DNA from: Microbulbifer variabilis
Lineage (GTDB): Bacteria > Pseudomonadota > Gammaproteobacteria > Pseudomonadales > Cellvibrionaceae
DNA: 64,000 bases
NCBI RefSeq assembly: GCF_020524905.1
Contig: NZ_JAIVKI010000011.1
Location: 90,646-154,645, forward strand
Direction: 5' to 3'
Below the pieces are notes generated by a model. The model was given only the letters and a program-made list of their open reading frames with translations. It was not told where the DNA came from and ran no database searches. A program made the translations under genes and the position numbers. Positions 28,431-38,309 of this stretch are shown here, one piece after another. How positions within the stretch are numbered: the first letter of the stretch is position 1; each line of letters begins with the position of its first letter.

Positions 28431-29768
28431 ATGGAATTAATTAACACAGAAGGGAAAACCCAAATAGGGGAAGCAAGCTGGGTCTCAAATGCCCTGCAAA
28501 AGGCTAACACTCTCTGGCAGAAAGCCAACCCTCAAGTTGAGGGCAAGATATTTAGCGATGTACAGGATTCCAACGGGTTCCAGTATGTAGACTTGGTGAT
28601 GGAGGGTGGCGGCATGCTGGGGATTGCCCTGGTAGGCTACACCTACATCCTGGAGTTAGCCGGCATTCGCTTTCGCAAGATTGCGGGCACATCGGCCGGT
28701 GCTATCAATGCATTGTTTTTAGCCGCCGCTGGTACCCCGGGCTCACGCAAGAGTGAAAAACTCCTCGAGATTATGGCCAAGGCGGACTTTGCCAGTTTCG
28801 AAGATGGGGAGCTTTTTGCTCGTAGAACTATACAGCGCCTACTTAATGGCCGAGGATTTTTTAGTAACCTAGCCCTACACCCTTATGACTCCCTGCGTAC
28901 CTTGCGGCAGCTGCTACGGGATAAAGGCCTGAATCCTGGTGATACCTTCACCTACTGGTTGCAAGACGAGTTGCGCCAGCTGGGTATCACCAATACCGCG
29001 CAGTTATACCAACGCATCAACCAGTTCCCCACGCTGTTTTACCAAGGCAATCCCGATCCCGAGGTTGGCAATGCGGAGGTGGCTCTGGTAGCCGCAGATA
29101 TTACTACGGAAACCCGCGCGGTATTCCCAGCCAAAGCTCCGCTCTATTTCAGTGACCCAAATACGGTGAATCCCGCCGAATATGTGCGCGCATCGATGTC
29201 GGTACCCGGCTTCTTCAAACCCTATACGGTAAAAAATATTCCCCAGTTGGAGCAGTGCCAATCCGTTGAGGAGAACTGGCGCAACATAAAGGGCATCGGC
29301 AATCCCAGACGCTTCTTTAAGCACGGTTTTCCCCAGGAGGTGGAGTTTGTCGATGGCGGCCTGGTATCCAATTTTCCTTTTGATATTTTTCACAACCCCT
29401 ACGGCACGCCCAAGCTGCCCACTTTAGGGGTCAAGCTGGAGGTAGATCACTACCAGCCCAAATCCAATACCATGGGGCGCTTTGCTATGGGGTTGATCAA
29501 TACCTGCCGCAATATGCTCGATAACCATGTGCGCGCCAGCTTGAATGCTGAATACCATGCATTGGTCAAGGAAATTGCCATAGATCCAATGACGAATGGC
29601 CGCCTCCCTCACTGGTTGGATTTCTCCATGCCAGGAGAGCATTGCGAACACCTGTTTGTATCTGGAGCCAAATCCGCCATCGAATTTTTAAGTGACGGTT
29701 TTCTTTGGGAAGATTACCTGGTGCTGCGCCAGCCAGAGGCAATCTACTGCAACCAGCAGATTGCCTGA
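28431..29768 (+). CDS. Patatin-like phospholipase
   Basis: From the ATG at 28431 this is a 445-residue serine lipase of the patatin family (a TTG four codons upstream is the alternative; neither has a clear ribosome-binding site). The oxyanion loop is MEGGGMLG, the nucleophile Ser88 lies in GTSAG, and the catalytic Asp308 lies in VDGGLVSNFP, giving the Ser-Asp dyad. No signal peptide or membrane segment is present. Bacterial patatins hydrolyse membrane phospholipids or lysophospholipids in housekeeping, and some (ExoU) act as toxins on other cells. The long C-terminal part (EFVDGG to the end) contains conserved-looking basic helices. Nothing nearby suggests a secretion role. A hairpin shared with the converging malic enzyme gene follows the stop. 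Confidence 0.88.
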   Translation: MELINTEGKTQIGEASWVSNALQKANTLWQKANPQVEGKIFSDVQDSNGFQYVDLVMEGGGMLGIALVGYTYILELAGIRFRKIAGTSAGAINALFLAAAGTPGSRKSEKLLEIMAKADFASFEDGELFARRTIQRLLNGRGFFSNLALHPYDSLRTLRQLLRDKGLNPGDTFTYWLQDELRQLGITNTAQLYQRINQFPTLFYQGNPDPEVGNAEVALVAADITTETRAVFPAKAPLYFSDPNTVNPAEYVRASMSVPGFFKPYTVKNIPQLEQCQSVEENWRNIKGIGNPRRFFKHGFPQEVEFVDGGLVSNFPFDIFHNPYGTPKLPTLGVKLEVDHYQPKSNTMGRFAMGLINTCRNMLDNHVRASLNAEYHALVKEIAIDPMTNGRLPHWLDFSMPGEHCEHLFVSGAKSAIEFLSDGFLWEDYLVLRQPEAIYCNQQIA

Positions 29769-29772
29769 AAGC

Positions 29773-29798
29773 AACCGGGCCGCATAAGCGGTCCGGTT
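29773..29798. terminator. Hairpin between converging genes
   Basis: AACCGGGCCGC and GCGGTCCGGTT pair over 11 positions with one imperfect pair, around the loop ATAA. It lies between the stops of the patatin (plus) and malic enzyme (minus) genes and could end both transcripts, though no T-run follows on either side. Confidence 0.5.
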
Positions 29799-29819
29799 TG
29801 CGAAGGCTTCGAAATGGTT

Positions 29820-31499
29820 TCAGAAAGAGCGGCGGCGGTAGCTGCGGTAGTTGGCCTGCCAGAAATTACGCTTTAGGGATTTCTCCAGTTGCTCATGGCT
29901 CACTTTGGGAGCAACCCCATCAAGCTGGGCCTGGGCAGCCACAGCCCGCGCGATATCTATGCTCACCTCTCGGATATTATCCAAGTGCGGCAGAAGTGCG
30001 CCCTTGCCTTCCTTCACCACTGGCGCTTGCTCTGCCAGGGCGTTGGAGGCGGCCATCAGCATACCATCCGTCACACGTGTGGCATTGGCGGCAATCACCC
30101 CAAGACCAACGCCGGGGAAAATGTAAACATTGTTGCACTGAGCTACCGGGTGATTGCGTCCATCGATTTCCACCGCAGCAAAAGGACTGCCGGTGGCCAC
30201 CAGTGCCTCCCCCTTGGTCCAGGTGTAAATCTCTGTGGGCGTCGCCTCCGCACGGGAAGTGGGATTTGATAGCGGCATGATTAGCGGGCGTTCGTGCCCC
30301 TTTTGCAAGGCCTCAATTACCTGCTGATTAAATAACCCACCCTGACCGGATACCCCGATAAGAATGCTCGGCTTTATCTGGCCAATTAGGCTTTCCAAGT
30401 CCGATTCGGCAACGCCCTCGAAGATATCCGGGGACTGCGCCAGCGCCTCCTGGAAATCGTGTAGGCCCTTCATATCCGAGGTTACCAAGCCATAGCGATC
30501 GAACATAAAAATACGTGAACGTGCATCCGCATCGCTGAGCCCTGCCTGCACCATGGCAGACACCACTTGCTCGGCAATACCACATCCGGCGGAACCCGCA
30601 CCAACAATCACAACCCGCTGGGCGGTGAGTGGCTCCTGCCAGGTTTTACAAGCGGCGAGAATAGTACCCAGTGTGACAGAGGCTGTGCCCTGAATATCGT
30701 CATTGAAACAGCAGAGCTGATCCCGGTAGCGCTGTAATAGAGGCATGGCATTGGTCTGGGCAAAATCCTCAAACTGCACCAACACCTTGGGCCAGCGACG
30801 CTTCACCGCTTCAATAAACTGCTCTAAAAACTCATCGTACTCCTGCTGGGAAACACGTTCATGACGCCAGCCCATATACATAGGATCATTGAGAAGCGTA
30901 CGGTTGTTGGTGCCAACATCCAGGGTTACGGGAAGCGTGTAAGCCGGGCTGATACCACCACAGGCGGTGTACAGAGACAGTTTGCCGATGGGAATTCCCA
31001 TGCCACCAATGCCCTGATCGCCGAGGCCGAGGATGCGCTCACCGTCGGTAACCACAATAACCTTGACGTTTTCTTTGGTGGCACTGCGCAACATATCATC
31101 CATGTACTCGCGGTCTGGATAGGGGATAAACAGTCCGCGGTGGGTTCGATAAATATTGGAAAATTCCTCACAGGCTGCGCCAACTGTGGGGGTATAAATG
31201 ATCGGCAGCATTTCATCGATATGGTGCTCAATCAGGTAAAAGAACAGGGTTTCGTTATCATCTTGAATGCCCCGCAAAAAAATGTGCTTATCCAGGTCAG
31301 TCTTACAATGCTGGTACTGGTAATAAGCCCGCCGGGCCTGCTCCTCAATGGTCTCAACATTGTTAGGCAAGAGACCCGCCAGGTTGAACTCCAGCCGCTC
31401 TTTCAAGGTGAATGCACTGCCTTTGTTCAATAGTGGCATTTCCAGCAAGGAAGGGCCGGCATGTGGAATATACAGGGGGCGCTTTTCGTTGTTGCTCAT
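29820..31499 (-). CDS. maeA: NAD-dependent malic enzyme
   Basis: This 559-residue enzyme, counted from the ATG at 31499 ([15 protein letters not shown]), converts malate to pyruvate and CO2 with NAD. The frame opens 15 codons earlier, but the internal start matches the usual 565-residue length of MaeA. Signatures: the catalytic Tyr in IIYTPTVG, Lys in [10 protein letters not shown], metal ligands in FEDFAQ and [10 protein letters not shown], and the NAD-binding [16 protein letters not shown] second dinucleotide-region motif is GVSGQGG, then [15 protein letters not shown]. The PxYxPxxG start and QFEDFA fit the SfcA/MaeA group rather than MaeB. It is a single gene with its own upstream region and links the citric acid cycle to pyruvate. 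Confidence 0.95.
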   Translation of the reverse strand: MSNNEKRPLYIPHAGPSLLEMPLLNKGSAFTLKERLEFNLAGLLPNNVETIEEQARRAYYQYQHCKTDLDKHIFLRGIQDDNETLFFYLIEHHIDEMLPIIYTPTVGAACEEFSNIYRTHRGLFIPYPDREYMDDMLRSATKENVKVIVVTDGERILGLGDQGIGGMGIPIGKLSLYTACGGISPAYTLPVTLDVGTNNRTLLNDPMYMGWRHERVSQQEYDEFLEQFIEAVKRRWPKVLVQFEDFAQTNAMPLLQRYRDQLCCFNDDIQGTASVTLGTILAACKTWQEPLTAQRVVIVGAGSAGCGIAEQVVSAMVQAGLSDADARSRIFMFDRYGLVTSDMKGLHDFQEALAQSPDIFEGVAESDLESLIGQIKPSILIGVSGQGGLFNQQVIEALQKGHERPLIMPLSNPTSRAEATPTEIYTWTKGEALVATGSPFAAVEIDGRNHPVAQCNNVYIFPGVGLGVIAANATRVTDGMLMAASNALAEQAPVVKEGKGALLPHLDNIREVSIDIARAVAAQAQLDGVAPKVSHEQLEKSLKRNFWQANYRSYRRRSF

Positions 31500-32266
31500 A
31501 AACCTGCTTTTAATTAGCGATGATGGACAAGATATATTGCGCAAATAGCTTTTAGTCTGACCAAATCAAGCGAAGAGAGTCAGAAATTTGCACAGACCTA
31601 CCGGTCTCTTGCCAGTCTAAGGGGTTTAAAGACTACTTAGTGTCCCAAATTATAACAAGGCCCACCCTCTTTCCTTGAGAGCCTGAAAAAAATGCCTTTC
31701 AATCATGCTAGCGGATTTTCACTGCGGTTCTTAGTGTAGAATTTTCAGACAACTTTGCTTTCCTCCAGTTGGACGACGAACAGCCCATAGAGTGAAACAG
31801 AGAGGATAATAGTCTCTTGAGCCTACCTCTAAGGCCCGTAATTCCAGGGTAGTTTCATGAATTGATGCGGGAAAGCTAAAGAGAAGTCAGCGGAGGTCAA
31901 AGCCAGACATATGTTTTGGGGACGAGAACATCGCACCCTGTTGATGACATACAGGGCGTCATTTCCGAGCGGATACAAAGCAAGTTAGAGGAATCCGTAT
32001 TGTTCACCCTGTCTATTTTGACGCCGGAACATGTCCATTGTGACCATACTGCCTATCTGTACGTTTGCCCACCCAGGCATCTTGAAGCGATACCCGATGA
32101 TGAATACTTTTTAAGCGTTTTTGGTGGTCCGTTTTTTTAGCCGCTTATTTTTAGGCACCTATCTACTTTTAGCCGCCTCTCTGCTAACTGGACAATTAAC
32201 CTTGTGAAAAGCCAGAGAGGAGGCTGATAGCCCTTTAGCCAATAGGCCCTTAGAGGCCTTAAAGAG
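31500..32266. other. Intergenic region, no confident gene
   Basis: This 767 bp gap contains a 74-codon plus-strand frame from a TTG at 31916 without known content, which I do not accept as a gene. An inverted repeat (CCTCTCTG/CAGAGAGG, about 32173 to 32222) lies near its right end and may form a hairpin after the GyrI-like gene. Confidence 0.4.
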
Positions 32267-32716
32267 TTATTTGATAGAGATGGCGACTCTTATCTCATTC
32301 GGGCCTACATAGTGTTCAAAGTCTGTGGTGTAAGCACGTTGGTGTGGGCATTCCGGTGAGGAGAAGTAATTCCATACTTCACCCCATAAATTGATAACCG
32401 CCTGTGGCATTTCCCCCTGAGCTGAAAACACCAAGTACTTACCAGACTCCACATGTATCGACTTAAAGTCCTCAGACATATCAATTGAAAGCAGATCCGA
32501 ACAAGCATAAACATCGAACATCCCGCTATGGTCCGACTCGTAGTTAGTGTATACCCCATAAACCTGAGGGGTTCCCCTAAACTTGGGTGCTGCCTCAGCA
32601 CTAAACCTTTCCCACAAAGGAGCTATCTGCGCTGTAGAGGCATCCGCCTCATTCTCATTCTTAGTCCTTGTGCAAAGCCCCACCAAATCAAAGCCTGAAA
32701 TCTGTTCAACGACCAT
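32267..32716 (-). CDS. GyrI-like small-molecule-binding protein
   Basis: This 149-residue protein is a single GyrI-like (AraC effector-binding) domain without a DNA-binding part. Signs are the opening VVEQISGFDLVGLCTRTKNE, the helix IAPLWERFSAEA, the strand YGVYTNYESDHSG and the end TDFEHYV followed by VRVAISI-type strands. Such stand-alone domains bind drugs or other small molecules, or act on gyrase (GyrI/SbmC). A GAGG ribosome-binding site lies 6 bases before the ATG. No partner gene is obvious; the SpoIIAA-like gene upstream on the same strand is 177 bp away. Confidence 0.8.
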   Translation of the reverse strand: MVVEQISGFDLVGLCTRTKNENEADASTAQIAPLWERFSAEAAPKFRGTPQVYGVYTNYESDHSGMFDVYACSDLLSIDMSEDFKSIHVESGKYLVFSAQGEMPQAVINLWGEVWNYFSSPECPHQRAYTTDFEHYVGPNEIRVAISIK

Positions 32717-32893
32717 AACAGCCTCGTTATTTCCTCATTAATGATTAACTTAAAATCTATCTAGCATTTAGCAATGTTTGATAGCAACTGATCGTTACTC
32801 AAACTAAAAACCAAGAGTAGCCCCTTCCTACTCAGGAGATCTCTGCTTTGAGCCTCAAAATGAGGAAAAATTCCATAAGAATCACGTTTTGAT

Positions 32894-33277
32894 CTAATCT
32901 GTATTTTCTGGAGCATAGTGCTTGAGAAACTGTATAGCTTCCTCACGCTGGTCCAAAGAGAAGCATCGGATATTCATATTTCTAAAAATTTTATCTTCAA
33001 CTCGTATAATTTTCTGCAGCCATCGTTTATCCGTCAAAATAGCTGCTGCAGAAATATTGGAAACACCTGTATCATACAAGTACTTGAATTTTTCTATTAT
33101 TGCGGCAAATTCAAACCCCTCAAAGGATTCTATTTCTTCATATATAGTAATATTTTCGTATTGCTTGCCCAGCTGCCTAGCAGCTTCTAAAGCCTCCGAC
33201 ACATCACTTTCAGTAATACTGCCAGACACTCTGAAAGCAAGGGCATTGGCTATACCCAGATCCAAAGCTGTTAACAT
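32894..33277 (-). CDS. SpoIIAA-like (STAS/SEC14 fold) protein
   Basis: This 127-residue protein belongs to the SpoIIAA-like family of small STAS-fold proteins. Typical pieces are FRVSGSITESDVSEAL near the start, ITIYEEIESFEGFEF, a helix KFKYLYDTGVSNI, AAILTDKRWLQKI, and the end IRCFSLDQREEAIQFL. Members are thought to bind lipophilic ligands or membranes; their roles are poorly known. The ATG at 33277 was chosen over a TTG one codon earlier because GGAGG stands 5 bases before it. Confidence 0.8.
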   Translation of the reverse strand: MLTALDLGIANALAFRVSGSITESDVSEALEAARQLGKQYENITIYEEIESFEGFEFAAIIEKFKYLYDTGVSNISAAAILTDKRWLQKIIRVEDKIFRNMNIRCFSLDQREEAIQFLKHYAPENTD

Positions 33278-33764
33278 CAAGACCTCCTATAAAAAAACCA
33301 AATCAAAGCAAGTAGAGAATTAAAATCTCTCACCAAAGGGTGGTGACATCTTCATTCACGCACCACTTTCTGAAAATTTATACGCACCAAGACAAACATA
33401 AAACAAATATAACCAGATGCATAAGTCCAGACAAGGAAATCATTAACCAACACAAACAATAAAACCCGGAAACCAATTAAAAATGGCAGCTGATTTGATT
33501 ACAAAAATGGCACATTTCAACGCTCATTTTATATAACTTCTGAACCTGCCAGAGATGAGGTTGAACAAACTCTATGCGCTACCCTTTAAGCACAGTGGTT
33601 ATAACCAACCTGCGCACTAAAGCTCGTACAAACAAACCCAAGGGACCACACGCCAAATACCAAGTAAAGCGCAACTGGGTAAGAACTTAAATAGCTATTT
33701 TATAAATTGCAATCAAGCAGACACGGTGCCATATGGTTTCAGTCAAAATGATGGGGACTCGGCC
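33278..33764. other. Intergenic region, no gene seen
   Basis: This AT-rich 487 bp lies between two divergently read genes and should contain their promoters. No family-like peptide was found. Confidence 0.45.
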
Positions 33765-35186
33765 ATGAATGTATTCCGCAGCGCCATCCAATTATTATTC
33801 ACCATTTTTATCCTCAGTGTGGTGTCAATCACACCTCTAGCCAACTCGGAAAACGACGCCCCAATATACGCAATTGATCAAGAAAAAGAATTTGATGACT
33901 ATAAGGGCCAAGAGATTATAAATAATAAGTGGATACCAAATAACAGCAAATGGTATGCAGAAAAATATGAGCGGATCATTCTTCGTGGAGTAAGGCGTAC
34001 CAGCGATATTTTTCAAGTCAATGATATTATGACCACGGTCTTTGGCCCATCTTGGGCAAATATCTGGCTAAAGAATCAAAATTTTCTAAAATGCAACCCC
34101 CCTCAAGGTGCTGAATTATCTTATGCCCTCTGCTATTACTCAGGCCCCGATGTACCCACCGGGCAATCAAATGATAACCCCTCATTACCCTGTACATTAT
34201 CTCCAAGTGGAAAAACCGCGAATTGTAAGTGTTACAAACTAAGCACCGAGGAGATCCCACCAAATGTACCCTACTTTGTTGATATACATGCGATTCTAAA
34301 CAAGGATATCTACGAACAAACAGTAAAAGCCTGCGGTCACAGCGGCGCTAACTGTGCGCCCACCACTAGTATTGAGGCGCCCGTGTGCTCTTCAATCAAT
34401 GTCAATCAGCTAATACCTGGTGCTGACATGGTGTCAGTTTATTCACCAGTCAAAAAGCTCGACTACTTCCCAGGCTCAACGTCCTGTCGAGGACTTTATG
34501 CAGGCTGTATGACTGCACCCTGTTATGAAACGGGTGAGAAAGATGCTTATGGCAATAAACTTGTTGATTGTAACTGTCCAATTTACGTAGGGCGCTACGA
34601 AATAGGTCAGGGTCTCTCTCATGGAGGAGACAACCAGATTCAGTGCCATTTACCAGGAAGGAATATTTGGTCTGCCGCACACAATCCCAGGACAAATAAT
34701 CCCATTGACCCACAACCACCAGAAGGCACTTGTTTTCCAAATACACCACCTAACACCGGCTGCCCATTATTTACAGCAGGGAATGATAACGTAGATCCAA
34801 ATAGCTTAATGTGTGAGGCTGTTTGTGATAGTTACAAACAGAATTCTGTAGTGGATAGATCTCAAAATGGCTATACCTGTGATGCTACCTTATGTACGGC
34901 TCTAGGTTTGGGACAGGATTTACCCTGGATGGTAAATATGGGGGATCGATTTAGACTTATAGAAAAAGCTTGTAGTGGAATCCGCGACTTTAACAATCTC
35001 AGTCTAATTAACCAAGTTGAGACATTAGCAGGCTGTAGCTGCTGTGCAAGTCAAATATGCAAATGCTCAGAAGACAACATAAATACTAAAACAAATAGAG
35101 AAATATTGAGGTTGAATATTGAACAAAGGGCCGTAGGAATCAGACCTCAATGTGATATTAATGGAACTTTATGTGGAGCACCATAA
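33765..35186 (+). CDS. Cysteine-rich secreted protein of unknown function
   Basis: From the ATG at 33765 (GGGGA site about 7 bases upstream) this is a 473-residue protein with a signal peptide (core FRSAIQLLFTIFILSVVSI, cleavage near PLANSE). The mature protein carries about 30 Cys, often close together (CKCYK, CNCPIY, GCSCCASQICKC), and several Cys-rich loops separated by Pro- and Asn-rich linkers. This implies many disulfides or bound metal or heme, though no CxxCH heme site is visible. The early part reads KWYAEKYERIILRGVRR and MTTVFGPSWANIW. Codon use is AT-rich, unlike the metabolic genes around it, which suggests transfer. I do not recognise the family. Confidence 0.6.
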   Translation: MNVFRSAIQLLFTIFILSVVSITPLANSENDAPIYAIDQEKEFDDYKGQEIINNKWIPNNSKWYAEKYERIILRGVRRTSDIFQVNDIMTTVFGPSWANIWLKNQNFLKCNPPQGAELSYALCYYSGPDVPTGQSNDNPSLPCTLSPSGKTANCKCYKLSTEEIPPNVPYFVDIHAILNKDIYEQTVKACGHSGANCAPTTSIEAPVCSSINVNQLIPGADMVSVYSPVKKLDYFPGSTSCRGLYAGCMTAPCYETGEKDAYGNKLVDCNCPIYVGRYEIGQGLSHGGDNQIQCHLPGRNIWSAAHNPRTNNPIDPQPPEGTCFPNTPPNTGCPLFTAGNDNVDPNSLMCEAVCDSYKQNSVVDRSQNGYTCDATLCTALGLGQDLPWMVNMGDRFRLIEKACSGIRDFNNLSLINQVETLAGCSCCASQICKCSEDNINTKTNREILRLNIEQRAVGIRPQCDINGTLCGAP

Positions 35187-35393
35187 AAGAGTTTATCTAG
35201 CTCATTTTGGCAAGGCGCGACGGAGCCAGAAAAATAAAAACACAAGATCGGCAAAAGGTTCGACGCTTACGGACAAGTAGAGTACAATTAAGTTGGTGAA
35301 ATAAGCTCAAACCCGCTATAGATTGATAGCATTCAAATTACAAACTATATACTACAGACTCTAACTATTAGGACAGCCTTAAAACTTCTATTT

Positions 35394-36086
35394 TTGCCAG
35401 GCTTAGATGGCACTGGAATATTATTTGAAAACTTAATAAAAGCACTGCCAAAGTCATTAAGGATTCAGGTAGTTTCTCTTTCAAAGCTATCTGGCAGGAC
35501 TTACTATGAACAAGCAGGTTCATTAAACGAAATCACGAAAGATGATAATCTACTTTTAGTCGCGGAGTCATATTCAGGCAGGCTTGCTTATGAACTATGT
35601 AAGCTGGCTAGAAATCGTGTCAAAGGTATCATTTTTATTGCCAGCTTCATTTCCTCACCATCAATCATATCCAGATTTTCGGGGTTGCTTCCTATAAGTT
35701 TTATCAAGCCCAACTGCATCAACTACTGGGCAATCAATCATTATGGATTCAACGGCCATGCCAATAAAGAAAAAACTCAAAAGATCTTCCATTCAATTAA
35801 AATCACAGATAAAGTAAAGTTTAAATCTAGATTTAAAAATATTGCAAAAATTAACGACCCCACAGATAAGTTTAACTTGCCCGCAATCTATATTAGCCCA
35901 GACAAGGATCGCCTTGTAAGCAAGAAGGCATTAAAACAATTAGAGTCTTTATTTGATAGGCTAGAGATCATCCAGATCCCGGGCGGACACTTTATTGCAC
36001 AAGCGAAGCCAATTGAATGTGCAAAAATCATAGAGCTGACTGCCAACCAATTGTCGGGAAAAACCCTTCTTTGTCAATCGGGTTGA
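35394..36086 (+). CDS. Alpha/beta hydrolase-like protein, start uncertain
   Basis: This 230-residue protein looks like a small alpha/beta hydrolase: first strand and oxyanion loop LPGLDGTG, nucleophile elbow AESYSG (Ser in the GxSxG-like position), an acid region near ISPDKDRLV and His in PGGHFIAQ. The frame is open upstream to 35322 and the expected first strand (ALKLLFLPGLDGTG) lies before the TTG at 35394, but there is no ATG or GTG there; an ATT at 35367 is where a start would fit. The gene may use a rare start or may have lost its start codon. Its 3' end overlaps the VOC gene on the other strand by 13 bp. Confidence 0.55.
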   Translation: MPGLDGTGILFENLIKALPKSLRIQVVSLSKLSGRTYYEQAGSLNEITKDDNLLLVAESYSGRLAYELCKLARNRVKGIIFIASFISSPSIISRFSGLLPISFIKPNCINYWAINHYGFNGHANKEKTQKIFHSIKITDKVKFKSRFKNIAKINDPTDKFNLPAIYISPDKDRLVSKKALKQLESLFDRLEIIQIPGGHFIAQAKPIECAKIIELTANQLSGKTLLCQSG

Positions 36087-36397
36087 TAACTCGCACTGCT
36101 CCAAGCATTATTAATTTCATCTGCTTGTTGCTTTGCATTAAAGTTTTCCCAAATAATGCCATTGACATCTTCATCCTGGGTAAAAGCTGTAGCCTTTGGG
36201 TCCTCCCAGCCCAAATGCCTGAGAGTGCCGGGCTTGTATTTTGAATCCTTACGAATTGACAGATTTAAACTGTCAGTTCGCCACAGTGCATATTCACCAG
36301 AGACATAGGCGCAAGGTTTGCAGTTCAAGCGAGCGCTATAGTCTTGGACCGTTTCTTCAATCTTATCTGTTGAAAGTGCAATATGTAACCTTTTCAT
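36074..36397 (-). CDS. VOC (glyoxalase-like) domain protein
   Basis: This 107-residue protein has the beta-alpha-beta pattern of a single vicinal-oxygen-chelate domain: KRLHIALSTDKIEETVQDYSARL at the start, then YVSGEYALWRTDSLNLSI and LRHLGWEDP. His5 and a Glu or Asp near the end may bind metal, but the full set of ligands is not certain. Similar small proteins act in detoxification or as binding proteins. An AGGG site lies about 6 bases before the ATG. Confidence 0.7.
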   Translation of the reverse strand: MKRLHIALSTDKIEETVQDYSARLNCKPCAYVSGEYALWRTDSLNLSIRKDSKYKPGTLRHLGWEDPKATAFTQDEDVNGIIWENFNAKQQADEINNAWSSASYQPD

Positions 36398-36550
36398 GGC
36401 TTCTACCCTAAATAAGATATCAATAAAAATATATTGCTACCATAAGCGCCGACTTCAAGCTGTTTCATTACCTTTTTCAATATTTTAAGAAGCTGACACT
36501 TGATTAGGAGAATACTTCCTCAGAATTTTTAAAAATTTTTTGGCATACTG

Positions 36551-36697
36551 CTACATAGGCAGCCAGTACAAATACACGATCAATAAACCAGTCAACCTAG
36601 ATACTGAAATATTATTTGGTGTAGCATAGCCCATCATATCACGGTTGTTAAAAGTGATATTCCAGTTACGGATATCATCTCCCCAAATCACCAGCAT
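36551..36697 (-). pseudogene. Arylsulfatase N-terminal remnant
   Basis: A 48-codon minus-strand stretch reads MLVIWGDDIRNWNITFNN, then DMMGYATPNN, closely matching the N-terminal strand of type I sulfatases (typically NILVIWGDDIG, then MGYxTPNID), including the metal-binding Asp pair. The match ends after about 35 residues, before the CxPxR active-site cysteine, and then a stop follows. It is a leftover of a sulfatase gene; the HAD phosphatase gene upstream on the same strand may be from the same former locus. Confidence 0.65.
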
Positions 36698-37094
36698 ACT
36701 GAGCTCTGTAAAAGAGAGTGACTAAAGCGACCACGGTGACTGGACCTGGGTTAGACCCTGTTATTGCTCCAGGTATTGATCTGGCTGTGGCACTCCAATA
36801 ACCCGCCATCTGAAAAGCATGACATCACTACACAAATTTTTTGTGATCAAAAATCAGCGTAAATGCATGCAAGATAGACCTAAAAAAACTTAACGATCAA
36901 TTAAAGCACAGAAGCGTTAAAGGGAACTTTCCTTGCATTCAGAAAATTTACTGCTGTTATTAACGCCAAAATATCAAACGGAGGTTAATCTTAAGAGGAA
37001 TACAACAAGATTAAATTATGCTTGTCAAAGTCGTTGATAATTGCTCACTTCTGGATTCACAAATAAATAAGAACGAGGAATCAAGTAGAAAGGA
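36698..37094. other. Intergenic region, no gene seen
   Basis: This 397 bp follows the HAD phosphatase gene and precedes the sulfatase remnant. It has no open coding frame of note. It may be further decayed sulfatase-locus DNA, but I could not read any family from it. Confidence 0.4.
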
Positions 37095-38144
37095 TTAGCC
37101 ATCATTGAGCACAGGCTCTTCATATGCTTCCCTTTCCGGGCTAAGAGATTTGACCTTCGGGAAAACAACACCCCAATCTTTCGCCATATCAACCACGGTC
37201 CACCCGTGAGTCTTGGCAGCTATTAGAGCCTTATCCAGGTATCCGACGTTGGAATTACGATCATAAGCCCACTCCCTCTTACCATCGGTGTGATGGATCA
37301 GCATACCAAAGCGCGCCCCTTTGCCGGCGGTAGACCATTCCAACATCTGCAGGTCACCATCTGAGTTACCAGCTACAAAAATTGGACGATGACCAATAAC
37401 CTGGCTAATACCAATGGGCTTACCTTTTCGATCATTTAAAAATTCAACTTTATCAGTCGTGATAACACGAGGACTGCCATCAGTGTTCTCATAACGCAAC
37501 TTTAAACGGCTACCTATCACCTGCTCTGGTGGAATGCCATATAAATTATTTGAAAATACTCTGATAAAATCGGCGCTACCACCAGAGGAAATATAAGTTT
37601 TAAACCCCTTAGCCCGCAGATATTCCAATAGCTCTCGCATTGGCTGATAAACCATATCTTGATACGGTTTATCAGTGAGTGGATTCTTTGCAGAAGAAAT
37701 CCAGGAAGTTACAACCTTATTAAACTCTGAACCGGTTACACCGACATGAGTGACGCCAACCATCTCCTCTATTCCAACTTTTCCCTGAGCTAATAAACTG
37801 GCTATATCTTCGTTAAGAATTGCGGCATAAGGCTGCTCTTTCTGCCATTCCGGGTGCTCTGGGGCTAGTCGCTTTATTTCATCTATAGCGAAAAGCAGTT
37901 GAACATAGGCAGGCTTTTCCGCCCATAGCGTACCATCGTTATCGAATACCGCGATACGTTGTTCAGGAGGAACAAAGTCTGGACTACCGTCCTTTGTAAC
38001 CTTATTTATATATCCTACAATGGCAGATTTTGTCGCAGTGTTATTCCATGAGGAGAGCTCTGCACTGATACCCGTAACAACAAAGCATACATTTATCAGA
38101 GATATCAAAAGAAAAGGAATAAAATACCGTTGAAAATTAACCAT
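37095..38144 (-). CDS. Periplasmic HAD-family phosphatase
   Basis: This 349-residue protein has a signal peptide (YFIPFLLISLINVCFVV, cleavage near GISAEL) and a HAD phosphatase domain. Motif I is FDNDGTLW (Asp68 nucleophile and Asp70), motif II is ISSGGS, a Lys follows in VITTDKVEF, and motif IV is GNSDGDLQM. The long cap between motifs I and II resembles the phosphoserine-phosphatase-like group. Homologs of this exported type are often near sulfatases. It should hydrolyse phosphate esters in the periplasm; the substrate is unknown. Confidence 0.85.
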   Translation of the reverse strand: MVNFQRYFIPFLLISLINVCFVVTGISAELSSWNNTATKSAIVGYINKVTKDGSPDFVPPEQRIAVFDNDGTLWAEKPAYVQLLFAIDEIKRLAPEHPEWQKEQPYAAILNEDIASLLAQGKVGIEEMVGVTHVGVTGSEFNKVVTSWISSAKNPLTDKPYQDMVYQPMRELLEYLRAKGFKTYISSGGSADFIRVFSNNLYGIPPEQVIGSRLKLRYENTDGSPRVITTDKVEFLNDRKGKPIGISQVIGHRPIFVAGNSDGDLQMLEWSTAGKGARFGMLIHHTDGKREWAYDRNSNVGYLDKALIAAKTHGWTVVDMAKDWGVVFPKVKSLSPEREAYEEPVLNDG

Positions 38145-38309
38145 TGTCGTATATTTTTCTCTATATTGAAGATCGCTACTTATGGCGCAGTATAATCTAA
38201 TCTTAGCAAGCCCAGATCAGAACTCTAAAAAATCCAAGGCAACTTAAAAATTCTGAAAATATAGCTGTCAGGAGTTCCAGCCTAACAGCTCACTTTAGTC
38301 CATTGCTAA

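Noticed and set aside
31916..32140. 74-codon frame from a TTG
   Set aside because: Weak start and no known content; could be chance.
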